64,000 bases of DNA from Sepiola atlantica (GCA_963556195.1 OY744537.1:16544274-16608273); one strand, 5' to 3'. Shown: positions 11,001-22,450, counted from the stretch's first letter. Notes: generated by a model not told the origin, from the sequence alone. Numbers and translations are program-made.

Positions 11001-12334
11001 GACCCCCCACCCCAAAAAAATAATAATAATAATAATGTGATGGCACCAGGCTTGGCTGATACCACGCAAAGTAGTCGTGAAGGGTCGAGAAGGATGGAAA
11101 AACCAAGAAGAGATATCACTAACCAGATCTCCATTAGATTAGTGCGGAGAGTACCTGGACCTCGGGGGGGGGGGGTTATTGGCACCCAAATCCCCGAGAA
11201 GATCAATGATTGTTGCCAGTGATAAATCAATGGTAAGCAGCTTTTGTGATAACGCAAAGTCATTTACAATGGTTAGCAAAAGAGGTGGAAGCTACTGGAA
11301 ATCTGGGGATACTTGTTGTCACTCAGACTCCAAGGAAACCCCACAGGTTATTATCAGTGAGCAATCACTGATTATGACCTATGTGAGAACTCCTAGTGCG
11401 TACATAATAATAATACTATATATGACGTATAAATAACATTTGCTCGTGATAAATAAGATTTTCATATTTATATATAAAAAATAAAAAGAAAGAGAGGGGA
11501 CAGCTTTATAACTAACTACATGTGGACACTTCCGGGAAACTCAGAAGACATTAAAAATGTTAAAATTCGAGCATTGAAAAACATTTTTTCGTCTATACAA
11601 TGGGACGCATTTCTGTTCAAATAATTTAATAATTTTGCCAAATAATATTTGGGGGTTTTCAGGACTATTTTCCTTTCGTTCACCTATGTATGTGTTCCCT
11701 TCATAATCTTATATTCATGTCTTACCACCAATTCCCAACCCTTAGTTGATTTATGTTTATAAAATATTTTTTAATATTGTTGGTGGGGCCTCCATTAAAA
11801 GAAAAATGAGGAAATCTCCAAATATGGGAAAAAACTTTAGAAGGAAACATTAAGGATTTATGTTTCTAGAATAACGAATCGAGATCTTCCCTACTATGTT
11901 CTCTGAATGCATCTGGATCTCTCACAGACAGTACAAAGTAACAAAAGTAACAAAAATAGAATCGGTATTTAACTGCTCTCTAAAAACATCAGACGTTCAC
12001 TAGCCGGAAGTCAATCTGATGAACAGTTTGCTGGGGCTTCTACTTCTATTCAAAGCCAACAAATATGTCTTAGCAGTGTTAAATATTGATGGGTACGTCT
12101 GCTTAGTATGGGTATGTTTGTCCAAGTGGATATGTCCTACTGTTGCAAACATGCTATAAACTAGGCTGGCAACGGGCTGACCTTGTATGGAGTCATGAAA
12201 ATAGGGAGGGTAGAGCTTAGGTGGAAACGACCTCAGATATAGGTTTGAAATAGTAGTGGTTATAAAAAACATATGGTAGCATGAAAAGATAGACACAGGG
12301 ATATAGATTTAGACAATGTGCATTGATCATAAAC
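11001..12334. other. No gene recognised; possible RLE-LINE tail at the left
   Basis: The first 100 bp hold (TAA)n and may be the untranslated tail of the LINE upstream. A G run lies at 11164-11174. Beyond that I see nothing I can name. Confidence 0.35.
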
Positions 12335-12800
12335 TAATACAATATAATGGCAGACGTGATAATCCTGAACCAGGATCGCTCGGTGGAAGTGGTCCCGATT
12401 TGCCTCACCCCCACCATAAAAGGGCCCGTCTTTGCCTGGCGTGCAATTTGAATTTTGGCATGCAATTTGAAGATTTGAGAAATGTTTAAATCATAGGTTG
12501 CGAGTGAGGATTCGAACACTGCCCTATTGATTATGAATACCGGCGTTAGCAGAGACGATTCTGTGGTGTATTTATTTTAACATCCGGGACAACAAGTCCA
12601 GAGATTTAATTATGCAAATCAAGTTGGTTGGCATATGTTAGATTAAAGTGAATAAAAGAAAGAACATAATTCGTATTTTGGTGCCGAGATTTGATTAGTC
12701 TGAACTTTATGTTGTGAAGAGCAAAACGCAGAGAAGGAGAAAAGAAAAGAAGGGAGAGCCAACGTTGAGTGAGCTGTGAGCCGGATTATTTTTGTTACTG
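12335..12800 (-). repeat. tRNA-derived SINE-like element, copy 1
   Basis: On the - strand, GTGTTCGAATCCTCACT (near 12505-12521) is a good RNA polymerase III box B. The body contains TGCCTGGCGTGCAATTT and GAACCAGGATCG (+ strand), matching TGCCTGGCTTGCAGA and GAGCCAGAATCG in the copy at 30845-31200. Homology continues past the tRNA part, through ATTTAATTATG and a GAGAAGGAGAAAAGAAAAG / GAGTGAG block. This implies a composite SINE of about 400 bp. No intact A box is visible. Confidence 0.5.
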
Positions 12801-13929
12801 AGGCAACACGTCGCTTATTTTCATTTAATTCTGCCAAATTTATTTTTAACGGTCCCTATGAAGTCAGAGTGAAAACTCTTCCCTGATAGACTTTCAAACC
12901 CCCTTTTTTCAGATATAAGGATGTGTTGGTTTTGATCTGTGATGTGAGTTTGTCAAGATAGATGGTCCCTTGGTGTCGGTGTGACATCAGTGGCTGCCCT
13001 AAACTGCTCATTGGTCCGGTATCAGGTGTGACTGCAATGTGATCAACTGGGACTGGTGGTAAGCGAACTGTCGATGGAGACACTGTGAGTCATTCGCAAT
13101 TTATAGTAATAGTTGAAAGGACAGGTTTGTTGTTGAAAAGATCGGTTGTCAATGTAACAAGGATAGGTCGTTTTAGTGTAATGGAGTCGGGTTGACACAA
13201 GATGACCGCCCGCTGGCTTGCTTCTGGTGAGCAATACTGAGTGTGACTGTCTCCAGTGACAGTCTCGGTGTGACTTCTGTCTGCTGGTTACCCTAGCTAC
13301 TTAAAAGCAGCATGCGGACGTAGTTGTAGACATCTGGCTCCAAAGAGATAAGGAGAGAAAATGGCCATTGAATTCAAAAAAACTGTTTCTTTTCATTTCT
13401 ATTTTCGCCACAACGAGTGCGGCACATATTTTTGTGGTAACGCACGAGCGTATGTTCTCTAACTCTGGTGAGATCAAAACCCTGTGTACTCAATTCCACT
13501 TTTAAGCGACCACCGAAATAAGGCACACTTGAATGACGGTCGCCATAAAAACAACAGGGAGAGGGCTCTTCAGGCGTTATCGAACGAAATGAAATCTAAA
13601 AATCGTCACAGTAGCGGACATCAGGAAGGCGTTCTTGATGATCAAATTTAGTTTTAGAAAGTTCTTGTGAAATAGTCAGCAAACTAAATCTCATGAGGGG
13701 CATGTTGGATTAGTCACTCATTTATACATTTAATATACCGACAAGGATAAAAAGAGATTTTGTTGTTTTGATTTTTCTAAAAGAAGGGGACAAGTTACTT
13801 TGCTTGAGATACACCGCATTAATTTTAGGCTTTAATGCCAGCCCTTGCATACTCTGTATGTACTGAGACATCATGCTGATATGTGCCAAAATGAAGAATG
13901 TTCCAAAATTTAAAAATCACAGATGAAGG
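12801..13929. other. No gene recognised
   Basis: No coding frame, RNA gene or clear repeat boundary is supported. Confidence 0.4.
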
Positions 13930-14029
13930 GAGTTAGAAGAATTCTTCAACATGACAATGACTTGGAAAATGTCCTGAGTTATAAATATAACCCAAAATTA
14001 GACAGGTTTTTTTGGGGAGGTGGGGGGAG

Positions 14030-14560
14030 GTTATGGACATCGCTCCAGACAAGGCATGAAGCCACTTGATGCAAGGAGCTAACAAGAACAAAATATGACT
14101 ATCGCAAAGACAGGAGATGCCTATTGGCCTTAGTCTTGAAAAGACCAAGGTTATAGGTAGAAGCAAAACAGTCAGCAGGAAGAGAATTCCACAAGCCTGC
14201 GGTTCTTGGAAAGAAGCTACTGGAATCGGAAGCTGTATTTCAATGAGGTATCAAAACAGCGAATCGATGAGATCTAAAACAAAAGAAGCAGGGAATAGAT
14301 CACATAATTCTGAAGAACACATGCCATAATAGTATTTATAGAAAAGACTGAGACTAGTAACATCACGTCTGTGAGAGAGAGGGTGCAGAGAAGAAGAAAT
14401 GATAGGGCCAATCAAATTACAGACACGTTTCTGCACCTTATCAAGAACCCTCAAATGGGACAGAGATTCACCAGCCCAAATATGACAATAGTACTCCAGT
14501 AAAGGTTTGCAACCCTTTAACATGAAGGTTACCACAGTGTAAACACCAGAAGAGGCGTGT
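14030..14560 (-). pseudogene. Jockey/CR1-group LINE, 3' end fragment
   Basis: The - strand encodes the region after the reverse-transcriptase catalytic core: PLLEYYCHIWAGESLSHLR, VLDKVQKRVCNLIGP, LHPLSHRRDVTSLSLFYKYY, and after a frame change SCLCDSHILFLLAPCIKWLH with LSGAM at the end. The same blocks occur on the + strand at 50745-51170, so both derive from one family. It is 5'-truncated and frameshifted. Confidence 0.7.
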
Positions 14561-14939
14561 TGTCCCAAACAGCGAGTCTTTGATCGCTTGTCTCTGTGTA
14601 TCTGTTGGGCACCGACTCTGGTGGTGCACCATTTCTGAGCACCACTGATTATTTCCCTTTGATAGTTCCTGAAAGGGACCAGAGAGTATTAAGAATCTCC
14701 CGTGGATCTCCCATAAAATCAATAACCTAGGTAAGCAATGCTCCTATCTTAAAGGTAGAGTAAGAAATAAATACATTTTATTGTTTTGTATCATGTACGT
14801 TGATTGTCTTTCATAATTGTCAACTGTAAATAAATGTGTTAACCATACTTTTGGTCTGAGCCTTTCGTTCTAATGATGGATATGTTAGGAATATGTTTAA
14901 TACATAAAAGGTGAATTAAAATTATGTGTATTCTAACAC

Positions 14940-16480
14940 ATCCCTTTGGCAGTTAGGGCAAATGTGTTGCTGTTCTGTGAGTACATAGAAGGAAGCAGCA
15001 GCTCTTACTCCCTAAACTCAAACCTTTCCTCATCGTGGTATGCGCCGTGGCAACCTGGTAGTGTCAGATCTCTGCCATCTAGAACTTCAGTTCCTGGCAG
15101 GGTTACCTAAGGTTGACAGATCTGGCACCCAGCAATATTAGGACTGCAACTCGGCTAACAGGGCTCTGGTGAAAATTAAGGATGGGTAAATATCAGGATC
15201 TGCTGTCATCTGGTCCTCTCCGCCTTAAGGAGGAGTAAATATCAGGATCTGCTGTCATCTGGTCCTCTCTGCCTTAAGGAGGGGTAAATATCAGGATCTG
15301 CTGTCATCTGGTCCTCCCCGCCTTAAGGAGGGGTAAATATCAGGATCTGCTGTCATCTGGTCCTCTCTGCCTTAAGGAGGGGTAAATATCAGGATCTGCT
15401 GTCATCTGGTCCTCTCTGCCTTAAGGAGGGGTAAATATCAGGATCTGCTGTCATCTGGTCCTCTCTGCCTTAAGGATGGGTAAATATCAGGATCTGCTGT
15501 CATCTGGTCCTCTCTGCCTTAAGGAGGGGTAAATATCAGGATCTGCTGTCATCTGGTCCTCTCTGCCTTAAGGATGGGTAAATATCAGGATCTGCTGTCA
15601 TCTGGTCCTCTCTGCTTTAAAGAGGGGTAAATATCAGGATCTGCTGTCATCTGGTCCTCTCTGCCTTAAGGATGGGTAAATATCAGGATCTGCTGTCATC
15701 TGATCCTCTCTGCCTTAAGGAGGGGTAAATATCAGGATCTGCTGTCATCTGGTCCTCTCTGCCTTAAGGAGGGGTAAATATCAGGATCTGCTGTCATCTG
15801 GTCCTCTCCGCCTTAAGGAGGGGTAAATATCAGGATCTGCTGTCATCTGGTCCTCTCCGCCTTAAGGAGGGGTAAATATCAGGATCTGCTGTCATCTGGT
15901 CCTCTCCGCCTTAAGGAGGGGTAAATATCAGGATCTGCTGTCATCTGGTCCTCTCCGCCTTAAGGAGGGGTAAATATCAGGATCTGCTGTCATCTGGTCC
16001 TCTCTGCCTTAAGGAGGGGTAAATATCAGGATCTGCTGTCATCTGGTCCTCTCTGCCTTAAGGAGGGGTAAATATCAGGATCTGCTGTCATCTGGTCCTC
16101 TCTGCCTTAAGGAGGGGTAAATATCAGGATCTGCTATCATCTGGTCCTCTCTGCCTTAAGGATGGGTAAATATCAGTATCTGCTCCTCTCTGCCTTGTGG
16201 CAAATAAGGACGTTTCAGGCTTGGAACCAAAAAATCCATGAAGTGAGGATAACGTTACTTCTGTGCATGTGCAACCACCATTCCTATGTGCGTTCTGGGA
16301 TGAACCATCCTCGACTTTGTGTGCAACCATTGGGCTTTTCTGCTCTCAATGTAAGGTTGAACCTGCAATCTTGATGGTCTAACGAATAGCTGTGACCAAC
16401 GAGGACTTCATGCAGACCAGACAATCCTGAGGCACGATCTTCATGAGCCGTTGTTAAGCTATAAGTCGTTGAAGTAGCAA
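14940..16480. repeat. Dispersed element that hosts the 49-bp satellite
   Basis: The flanks of the 49-bp array match 42780-43110. On the left, ATTAGGACTGCAACTCGGC and CTCTGGTGAAAAT near 15137-15178 match ATTAGGGTCACAACCCAGC and CTCTGGTGAAATC. On the right, AAGGACGTTTC and GAGGATAACGTT near 16206-16254 match AAGGACGTTCGG and GAGGATAACAATG, followed by a shared GCATGTG-CAACCACCA block. The array therefore sits inside a longer dispersed element rather than beside it. Confidence 0.5.
15187..16200. repeat. 49-bp satellite array, 20 full units plus a partial one
   Basis: Each unit begins TAAATATCAGGATCTGCTGT and ends with TTAAGGAGGGG. Unit starts fall at 15187 and every 49 bp to 16167, so unit length is constant with no indels. 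Units vary only at a few positions (TCTCCG/TCTCTG, GGAGG/GGATG). A partial unit ends near 16197. The unit length is not a multiple of three and no frame stays open through it. Confidence 0.95.
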
Positions 16481-17042
16481 CAGCAGTTGTGTAAACTGTA
16501 AGACATTAACGAACATTGATATATGTGCTTATTTTATCTGTATGTATATATGTATATGTAAGCTTTACGTTTACTGTTTGAATTAATCAGGAGCAGCGCC
16601 TAATTCCCCGAATAAATAATTTAGGCGCCAAATCGTCTTATTTTCAGTTCGAGCAATAAAGTTATCGCCTTCATACGTGTAACTTAAGTTTTCCGTCACT
16701 CTACCCAAAGTTTGCATTTTACTTTTACAACATATGATGCGCTCAATAATTTAACAGGGATTTTCCCCCCACCCCCCCCCCCAAAAAAAACGTTAAACTG
16801 ACTTTGTCTAATCTTTCTACAGTGGGAAGCGGAGAAATCTGCTGTTTCTGCCTACGTACTCACAGAACATAAATGCGCATACACTGAATGTATATATAAG
16901 ACGAACTCAACACTCCCTAATAAGGGGACACTTTCACAGAAAAGACAAACATTCCCCCCCCCCCAAAAAAAAAAAATACTTTTCACAAAAAAAAGACCTA
17001 AACATTTTTCCCAAAAAATACTTTTTGCAGAAAGGCATGAAC

Positions 17043-17143
17043 ATTGAAAACTTCTTGTTTTGACCAAAGAAAACTTTTTCACTGAAAAGTTTTTTACTTT
17101 TCAGTGAAAAAGTTTTCTTTGGTCAAAACAAGAAGTTTTCAAT
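17043..17143. repeat. Perfect 48-bp inverted repeat with 5-nt spacer
   Basis: The left arm (17043-17090) starts ATTGAAAACTTCTTG, and the right arm (17096-17143) is its exact reverse complement, separated by TTTTT. As RNA it would form a 48-bp perfect hairpin. Poly-C/poly-A tracts lie just upstream. No known hairpin RNA family is recognised. Confidence 0.9.
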
Positions 17144-17280
17144 TTAAAAATTTTTTTAAAGTTTTCAATTTAAAAAAAAAAAAATTTTGTAAGCTGAATT
17201 GACATATTTTGTATTTTTGTCCTTTTTGTACTACTTTTAGCAAACGACTACCTTTTTCTCTGTCAGCTTTCCGCCTAAAC

Positions 17281-17610
17281 AGGGGGTGATGTAGTGGTCA
17301 CAAACATAGACCTATTTTCTCCCTCCCAAAAATGTCCCCATTGAGTAAGCTGGGCACGCACTGACCAATCAGCCTTCAGGGTGCATCGATTCCTTCTGTC
17401 AGCTGAAGAACTACTTCAGCCCCCTTTGGGACTCATGGTCAGTCAGCAGAGAGACTCCTGCAAGCAACGACGAAACACACCCTCTTTCTCTCTCTCTTTC
17501 AAACAGTATAGGTGACTTTAAAGAATAAACCCTTTTCATTGTTGTAAGCAGAGGTTTTGTCATTTCCTTTCGTGACTTAAATGTAAGACAGGGACAACGT
17601 CCCTTCTATT
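17281..17610 (+). other. LTR-like segment
   Basis: GACCAATCAG at about 17363, an AATAAACCC polyadenylation-like signal at about 17525 and a terminal GACAGGGACAACGTCCC near 17588 resemble the parts of a Gypsy LTR. The GACCAATCAG box is shared with about 6099. There is no paired LTR or target duplication that I could find. Confidence 0.25.
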
Positions 17611-17611
17611 A

Positions 17612-18905
17612 TAATAATGCCTAGGAGGATGACTTCCTACGATGGAACAGAACCGTAAATTCCGGTCAATGGGTCAGGACCCCAGCAAGTCAGATCTGTG
17701 AGCCATGCAGAAATTGATGCTACACTTTGATCGTTGCGATAAGTGCCGAGGAAATGACTCGCCTAATGCGGCTAGGAGCAAATTTTTGTCAACTACACTT
17801 CATCTGGTTAAACGCGTAGTTCAGAGACCTGAACATAATGCGATAAAAATTGTGTTCTGTTGTTGTTTAGTATATTAGTATTAGTAAATGAGGAACCATT
17901 CCAAGTTAAAATTAATTAGTTTTACGCACGTAATTTTAAGAAAAACATGCTTGAAACGTGTAAATAATCGCTACAGGAAAAAATGGCATCTTAAAACTAT
18001 TACTTCCTTAAAACTATTACTTCTGTTAATTATGAAGACTCCATTTTTTTCTCTAACGATTATTTACACATTTCAAGCGTGTTTCTTAAGATTAAATGCA
18101 TAAAACTAATTATTTAACAATATTGGCACTTCTTCAGAATAGGGACGAGCCGAAATTTATTTGTTTTCATTTTAGAAGAGCTCCAACATTGTAAGGAGCC
18201 GACAACTCTTTTTAGTACATAATTTCTAATTTCTCCGAAAATGGACGTGAATGCCCTGGATATGCGCGATTTATTTCTGAATTCTTTCCCGCTTAAAAAC
18301 TAAAAACAAGAGAAAAGTTAATTTTTTTAAACTGTATAAAAAAAAATTAAAAATGTGTTAAACCAAACACGATGACTGTTCGTTTTGAAATGAAAAAATA
18401 TACTGTTGATATTTGAAAATTTTATTTTCTCCAATAAATGTTCTATAAATATACTGTTGATTTTCACAAATTTTAATTTCTTCAATAAATTAATTAATTG
18501 AATTTGCATTACTTCATCTTTTAAAAATTCATATTTTCGATTTTTGGAGAAATTACGTACTTAAAAGTGAGAAAAAAGAGAGTTGTCGGCCCTTTACACT
18601 ATTGGAGCTCTTCTAAAATGAAAACAAATAAATTTCGGCTCGTCCCTATTCTGCAGAAGTGCCACAATATTTAACAAAAAACAACAGAAAATAATATTTA
18701 TCGCCTATACACAATTGTGGACGCATTATATTCAGGCCTTTAAACCTCGATTCTTTCTGTCCTCGGTCAGTGAAGAAATCCTTCTAGACTGAGGCAATTT
18801 TTATTTTTGTCCCAAGTCAGAGTGTCCCTTTTTGTGGATTTCCCCCACACTAAAAACCAACTATGTGTCCTCGTTGTTAGACAAGTAAATAAGGACTCGA
18901 ACAGT
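17612..18905. mobile_element. Nested foldback (palindromic) element
   Basis: Two arms are near reverse complements: CTGAACATAATGCG...TTCTGTTGTTG (about 17832-17870) plus GGGACGAGCCGAAATTTATT (18143-18163) on the left, and their complements at about 18600-18735 on the right. The right end, 18740-18905, is the reverse complement of the family arm seen at 5415 and 26723 (TAGACTGAGGCAATTTTTAT, TTGTCCCAAGTCAGAGT). The left end (CTAGGAGGATGACTTCCT at about 17622) looks like the degraded partner. A separate palindrome interrupts the left arm at about 17880-18115. Confidence 0.6.
17909..18110. repeat. Inner palindrome inserted in the foldback arm
   Basis: TTAATTAGTTTTACGCACGT...CATGCTTGAAACGTGTAAAT (17909-17970) is mirrored by ATTTACACATTTCAAGCGTG...GCATAAAACTAATTA (18060-18112). 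The interval is MITE-like and interrupts the left arm of the larger element. No target duplication was established. Confidence 0.6.
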
Positions 18906-19142
18906 TCCAGGTTTTGTTTTTTTGTTAGGCGGAAGTGGAAAGTTTCACAACTTTTTAGAACTCTTTAAAACGAAGATTAAAAAAACAACAACAACAACAA
19001 CAACAGAAATGAATCATGTCGCTGATCGTATTTTATCATGAAGCTCAAATGCTTTCCAATAAACCGTCCCTAACGTTTTTACAAGAGAGTATCTATTTAA
19101 AACTGTTATTTTCCTTTATCGGCATCTTACATTAATTTTGTG

Positions 19143-19626
19143 ATGATGACAGGTCGTTTTATTGGAAAGCCAGAAAAAGACCCAAACGCAGGATACAAGA
19201 CGAAGCCGTACGATGGGTATGCCATTTTTTGTGACAAGGACCGTGTGAAGATTAGGAAGTTGCTGCGCCTTCTTAGTCGTCTTAATTTGTGTATTCAATG
19301 CAAAGACGACGCCATCCCTGGTCATGAAGTGTTTGATGCTATCGTTCAAAATGGTATTTTAGCCTCGAGGTGCTGTCTCATCTTTGTCTCTTCGGATTTT
19401 AAAAATGACCACCTCTGTGTCTACTTTACTAAGATCGCAATCTGGCAATATTTACGCACGGACAAAAAACTTCGGATTATTCCTGTTTGTCTCGACAGCA
19501 CGAAAATCACATGTCTTCAAATATTTAAAGAGATATCGATATACAAGTCTTCCCTTGGAACTGTACCAGAGGTTGTTCTCGACGAGAAACTTATAGCTGC
19601 CATCTACAAAGCGATGAAAATGAAAG
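19143..19626 (+). CDS. TIR-domain exon of a TIR + TRAF-type zinc-finger gene (exon 1 seen)
   Basis: Encodes a TIR domain of about 100 residues after a 20-residue leader. Box 1 is YDGYAIF near residue 22. The BB-loop block is DDAIPGHEVFDAIV near residue 57. CCLIFVSSDF follows, then LRIIPVCLD. TIR domains mediate adaptor assembly in Toll/IL-1 signalling in the cytoplasm. At the usual W-C-x-x-E site the sequence reads L-C-V-Y-F, so the glutamate needed by NADase TIRs such as SARM1 is absent; a scaffold role is inferred. The exon ends at the donor AAAG|GTGAGT in phase 1, and joining to 41293 gives an in-frame Gly. The start is uncertain. ATG at 19143 or 19146 is possible with a stop upstream at 19098. 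A weak acceptor, GACAG|GTCG at 19152, would instead make this an internal exon with earlier exons to the left. Confidence 0.78.
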
Positions 19627-19887
19627 GTGAGTAAAAGTGAAAACCGTTCGAAACAAAAACAGATTATTCCTTTTGTATATAGTTTTTTTTTATTCGTTTT
19701 TACTCGATCGATCGGTGAAATATCTCAGCCATTTCTTTGGAGTTTCGCACGTGTTTTCGGATAAAATTCATTATTGCCCTTACGCTGTATTTTTGTCCCG
19801 AAATATATTTCTAATTTACTTTTTAAAGTATTGAAAATCGAACTTTAATTCAATGTTTTAAATCGTTGCTTTTTTTTAACTTTTTCG

Positions 19888-20896
19888 GTAAATTTATAGA
19901 AGTGCCCCTCTCGTATATCGTCGCCTAAAAAAAAAAAGTTTTTACTTTTTGGGGCAAATTACATGTAAACAGCCTCAACAAAAATCCGTTATGGTGGCCA
20001 AGAAATGCGTGCCCACTTTACGTATAACTTATATAGGAAAGTGGGGATTCCCCCCCCCCCCAACATCTAAAATAATAAAGAATTTCATAATTTTTTTTGG
20101 TAAAAACGTATTGTAGTATCCATATGGAAAAAGGGTTGAAGAAAGTGTCTACAGATGCCTGAAAGTGATACAACAATTTTTTTTTTTCATATTAATTTCA
20201 GACTTTTCATTTTTTCATATTAATTTCAGACTTTTCTTTCATCATATTCTAATAATTAACATAATACAGACTATTTGAAAGATAAGTTATTTGATTGTTT
20301 TCAAAACTTTAAAATAAATTTCATTGAAGAAAATAAACAAAATAGAATAATCTTCTTTCTTTTTTTTTTTTTTCAAGAAATAATGTTTTTGAGCACCGGA
20401 ATGTGTTTTTTTTGTTTTTTTTAATATTTAGTGAAAATAATGTTTTTTGGGAGGGTTACCGTTAGGGGTTAGGGTTTAGGGAAATGCCCTAACCTTAAGA
20501 AAAAAGTTTGATTCCGGTAAGGATTTCCAAGAAAAAAGGTTTTGACTATTATTACAAAAAAATGTTTTGAAAACAATAAAATAAAAACAAATAAATTATT
20601 TTTCAAATAGTCTGTATTATGTTAATTATTTGAAAGAAAAGTCTGAAATTAATATGAAAAAAAGAAAAGTCTGAAATTAATATGAATAAAAAAAATTGTT
20701 GTATCACTTTCAGGCATCCGTAGACATTTTCTTCAACCCTTTTTCCATATGGATACTACAATACGTTTTTACCAATTTTTTTCCTTACCTGATATTTGTT
20801 GAGGCTGTTTACATGTAATTTGCCAAAAAAAAAGTAGAAACTTTTTTTTGTTTTTTAGGGGTCGAAATACGAGAGGTGCACTTCTATAAATTTACC
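19888..20896. mobile_element. 1-kb foldback element in intron 1
   Basis: The arms are long imperfect inverted repeats: 19888-20307 on the left and 20563-20896 on the right. Matching blocks include GGTAAATTTATAGA / TCTATAAATTTACC at the tips, ACATGTAAACAGCCTC / GAGGCTGTTTACATGT, GTATCCATATGGAAAAAGGG / its complement, and ATAATTAACATAATACAGAC / its complement near the loop. The loop (20308-20562) carries TTAGGGGTTAGGGTTTAGGG, itself followed by CCCTAACC, forming a small hairpin. No coding capacity is visible. It lies 260 bp downstream of the TIR exon donor. Confidence 0.75.
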
Positions 20897-21117
20897 AAAT
20901 ATTTATACTAAAAAAAAAAATTACCGATCAAACAAACTTTTTGACAAAATAAATAAACTTTAAAGGTTATTTGGTACTTTTGCAGTTTACGGGCAGTTAA
21001 AAATGATTTGGGGGGGGGGTGCAACTCCAGTTTAGCGGATATTTTCGAAAAAAAAATAAAACAAACTGAGGAATATCGGGTATATTTTACTTTACTCCGC
21101 AGAGTCGTGAACGGGGT

Positions 21118-21960
21118 AAAAAAAACGAACGAGAAAGTGTTTAAAAACATAAATATGCAACAAGTAAAGGCGACCTACGTCGAGAATAGATATTTTCTTA
21201 CGTAGCTATGACATTTGTTTGTATTTTTACGTAGTATACATGGGGGGTATATGTTACGAGACTCAGCAGAGGCGCGAACGGGGTCCAAAAAAAGAACGAG
21301 AAAGGGTTTAAAAACATAAATTTGCAACAAGTGAAGTTGACCTACGACGAGAATAGATATTTTTCTACTTACCTATGTAATTTGTTTTTATTTTTACCTA
21401 TTATAAATGGGTTTTCATTAGATGTAAAAAAAAAAATTGTTTTTTTTTCCCCACCGTTTTCACAAAAACAATATGGCGCTCCTAGTGCATTTGTTAGTAA
21501 TCCCCCCCCAAATCGGCCATGTTTTTTTTCGAAATTACGGTGTCAAAACTATTGATTTCTAATAAATAGCACTTCAAACGGGTTTAAAATACAAACAAAT
21601 AGCACATGCAAGTTTGAAACTAACTTTTACAGTTACTTTTATTTGTTGTAAATTTGTTTTGTTTTTAGCGTTTTTACTCTGCTGAGTCTCGTAAAAGATG
21701 CCCGACATGGGTTTTTATTAGATGTAAAAAAAAAAAAAATTCTTTTTTTTTTTCACAAAAAGAAAATGGCGCCATTCCTCATTCTTGGAATTGGAATTAT
21801 GCGATGTTGGTGTGACGAACAATTTAATTTCTAATAAATAGCACTTCGAACGGGTTAAAAATACAAACAAATGCCACAGTAAGTTTTAAAATAACTTTTA
21901 TCGCCTACAGTTACTTTTAGTTGTTGTTTATTTGTTTTGTTTTTTTTAGCGTTTTTAGTC
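21118..21960. repeat. Diverged direct duplications
   Basis: Two pairs of direct repeats are visible. GAACGAGAAAG...TTTAAAAACATAAAT...GACCTACG...GAGAATAGATATTTT occurs at about 21125-21200 and again at about 21292-21365. GGGTTTT-ATTAGATGTAAAAA...ATGGCGC...TAATAAATAGCACTTC occurs at about 21408-21580 and again at about 21709-21850. The second pair is offset by about 300 bp. Function and origin are unknown. Confidence 0.6.
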
Positions 21961-22039
21961 TGCTGAGTAAAGTAAAAGAAACCCGTACATTCATAACGTC
22001 ATTATCGTAAAATAGACACTGAATAACGAATGCCTCACC

Positions 22040-22450
22040 TCACTTTGGTGAAGTGTTAGGAGTCAATGAAGGGCATATTTTGTTTTAATGACCCCCCCCC
22101 CCCCCCCGGAAAAAGGTACTTATACAGATTAGGACCCGACGGAGTCAACGTTAGCTCGGGTCTTAATTTGGAGAAGCAAAAAAAACAAAGAAAAAACGTA
22201 TAAATATAAAGCAGCTAATAATTTCCTGTATTGATGCTTCTACAGAATTTGAACCGAACCAAATCGACTTTTGCCGAAAACTAAACTTAGGTTAGGATAC
22301 CCCCCCCCCCCCCCAAAAAAAAAAAACGGGTTCAAATCTTGTAGAAGTACCCCTGTATTTTTTTTTTTCAGAAGTAAAAAAAGGACTCTTAAAAAGAAAA
22401 AAGAAGCCCCCCCTCCCTAAAAAGCATGCCCTTCATTAACTTCAACATTA
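22040..22450. other. Small inverted motifs and C/A homopolymer junctions
   Basis: CTTCTACAGAATTTGAACC (about 22231) faces GGTTCAAATCTTGTAGAAG (about 22329). GTCAATGAAGGGCATA (about 22061) faces TGCCCTTCATTAACTT (about 22427). Long C runs meet A runs at 22093-22107 and 22301-22326. This looks like a decayed foldback element; no gene is visible. Confidence 0.4.

Noticed and set aside
15181..16200. CRISPR-like repeat array
   Set aside because: Units are contiguous without unique spacers, and the DNA is eukaryotic. It is a satellite.
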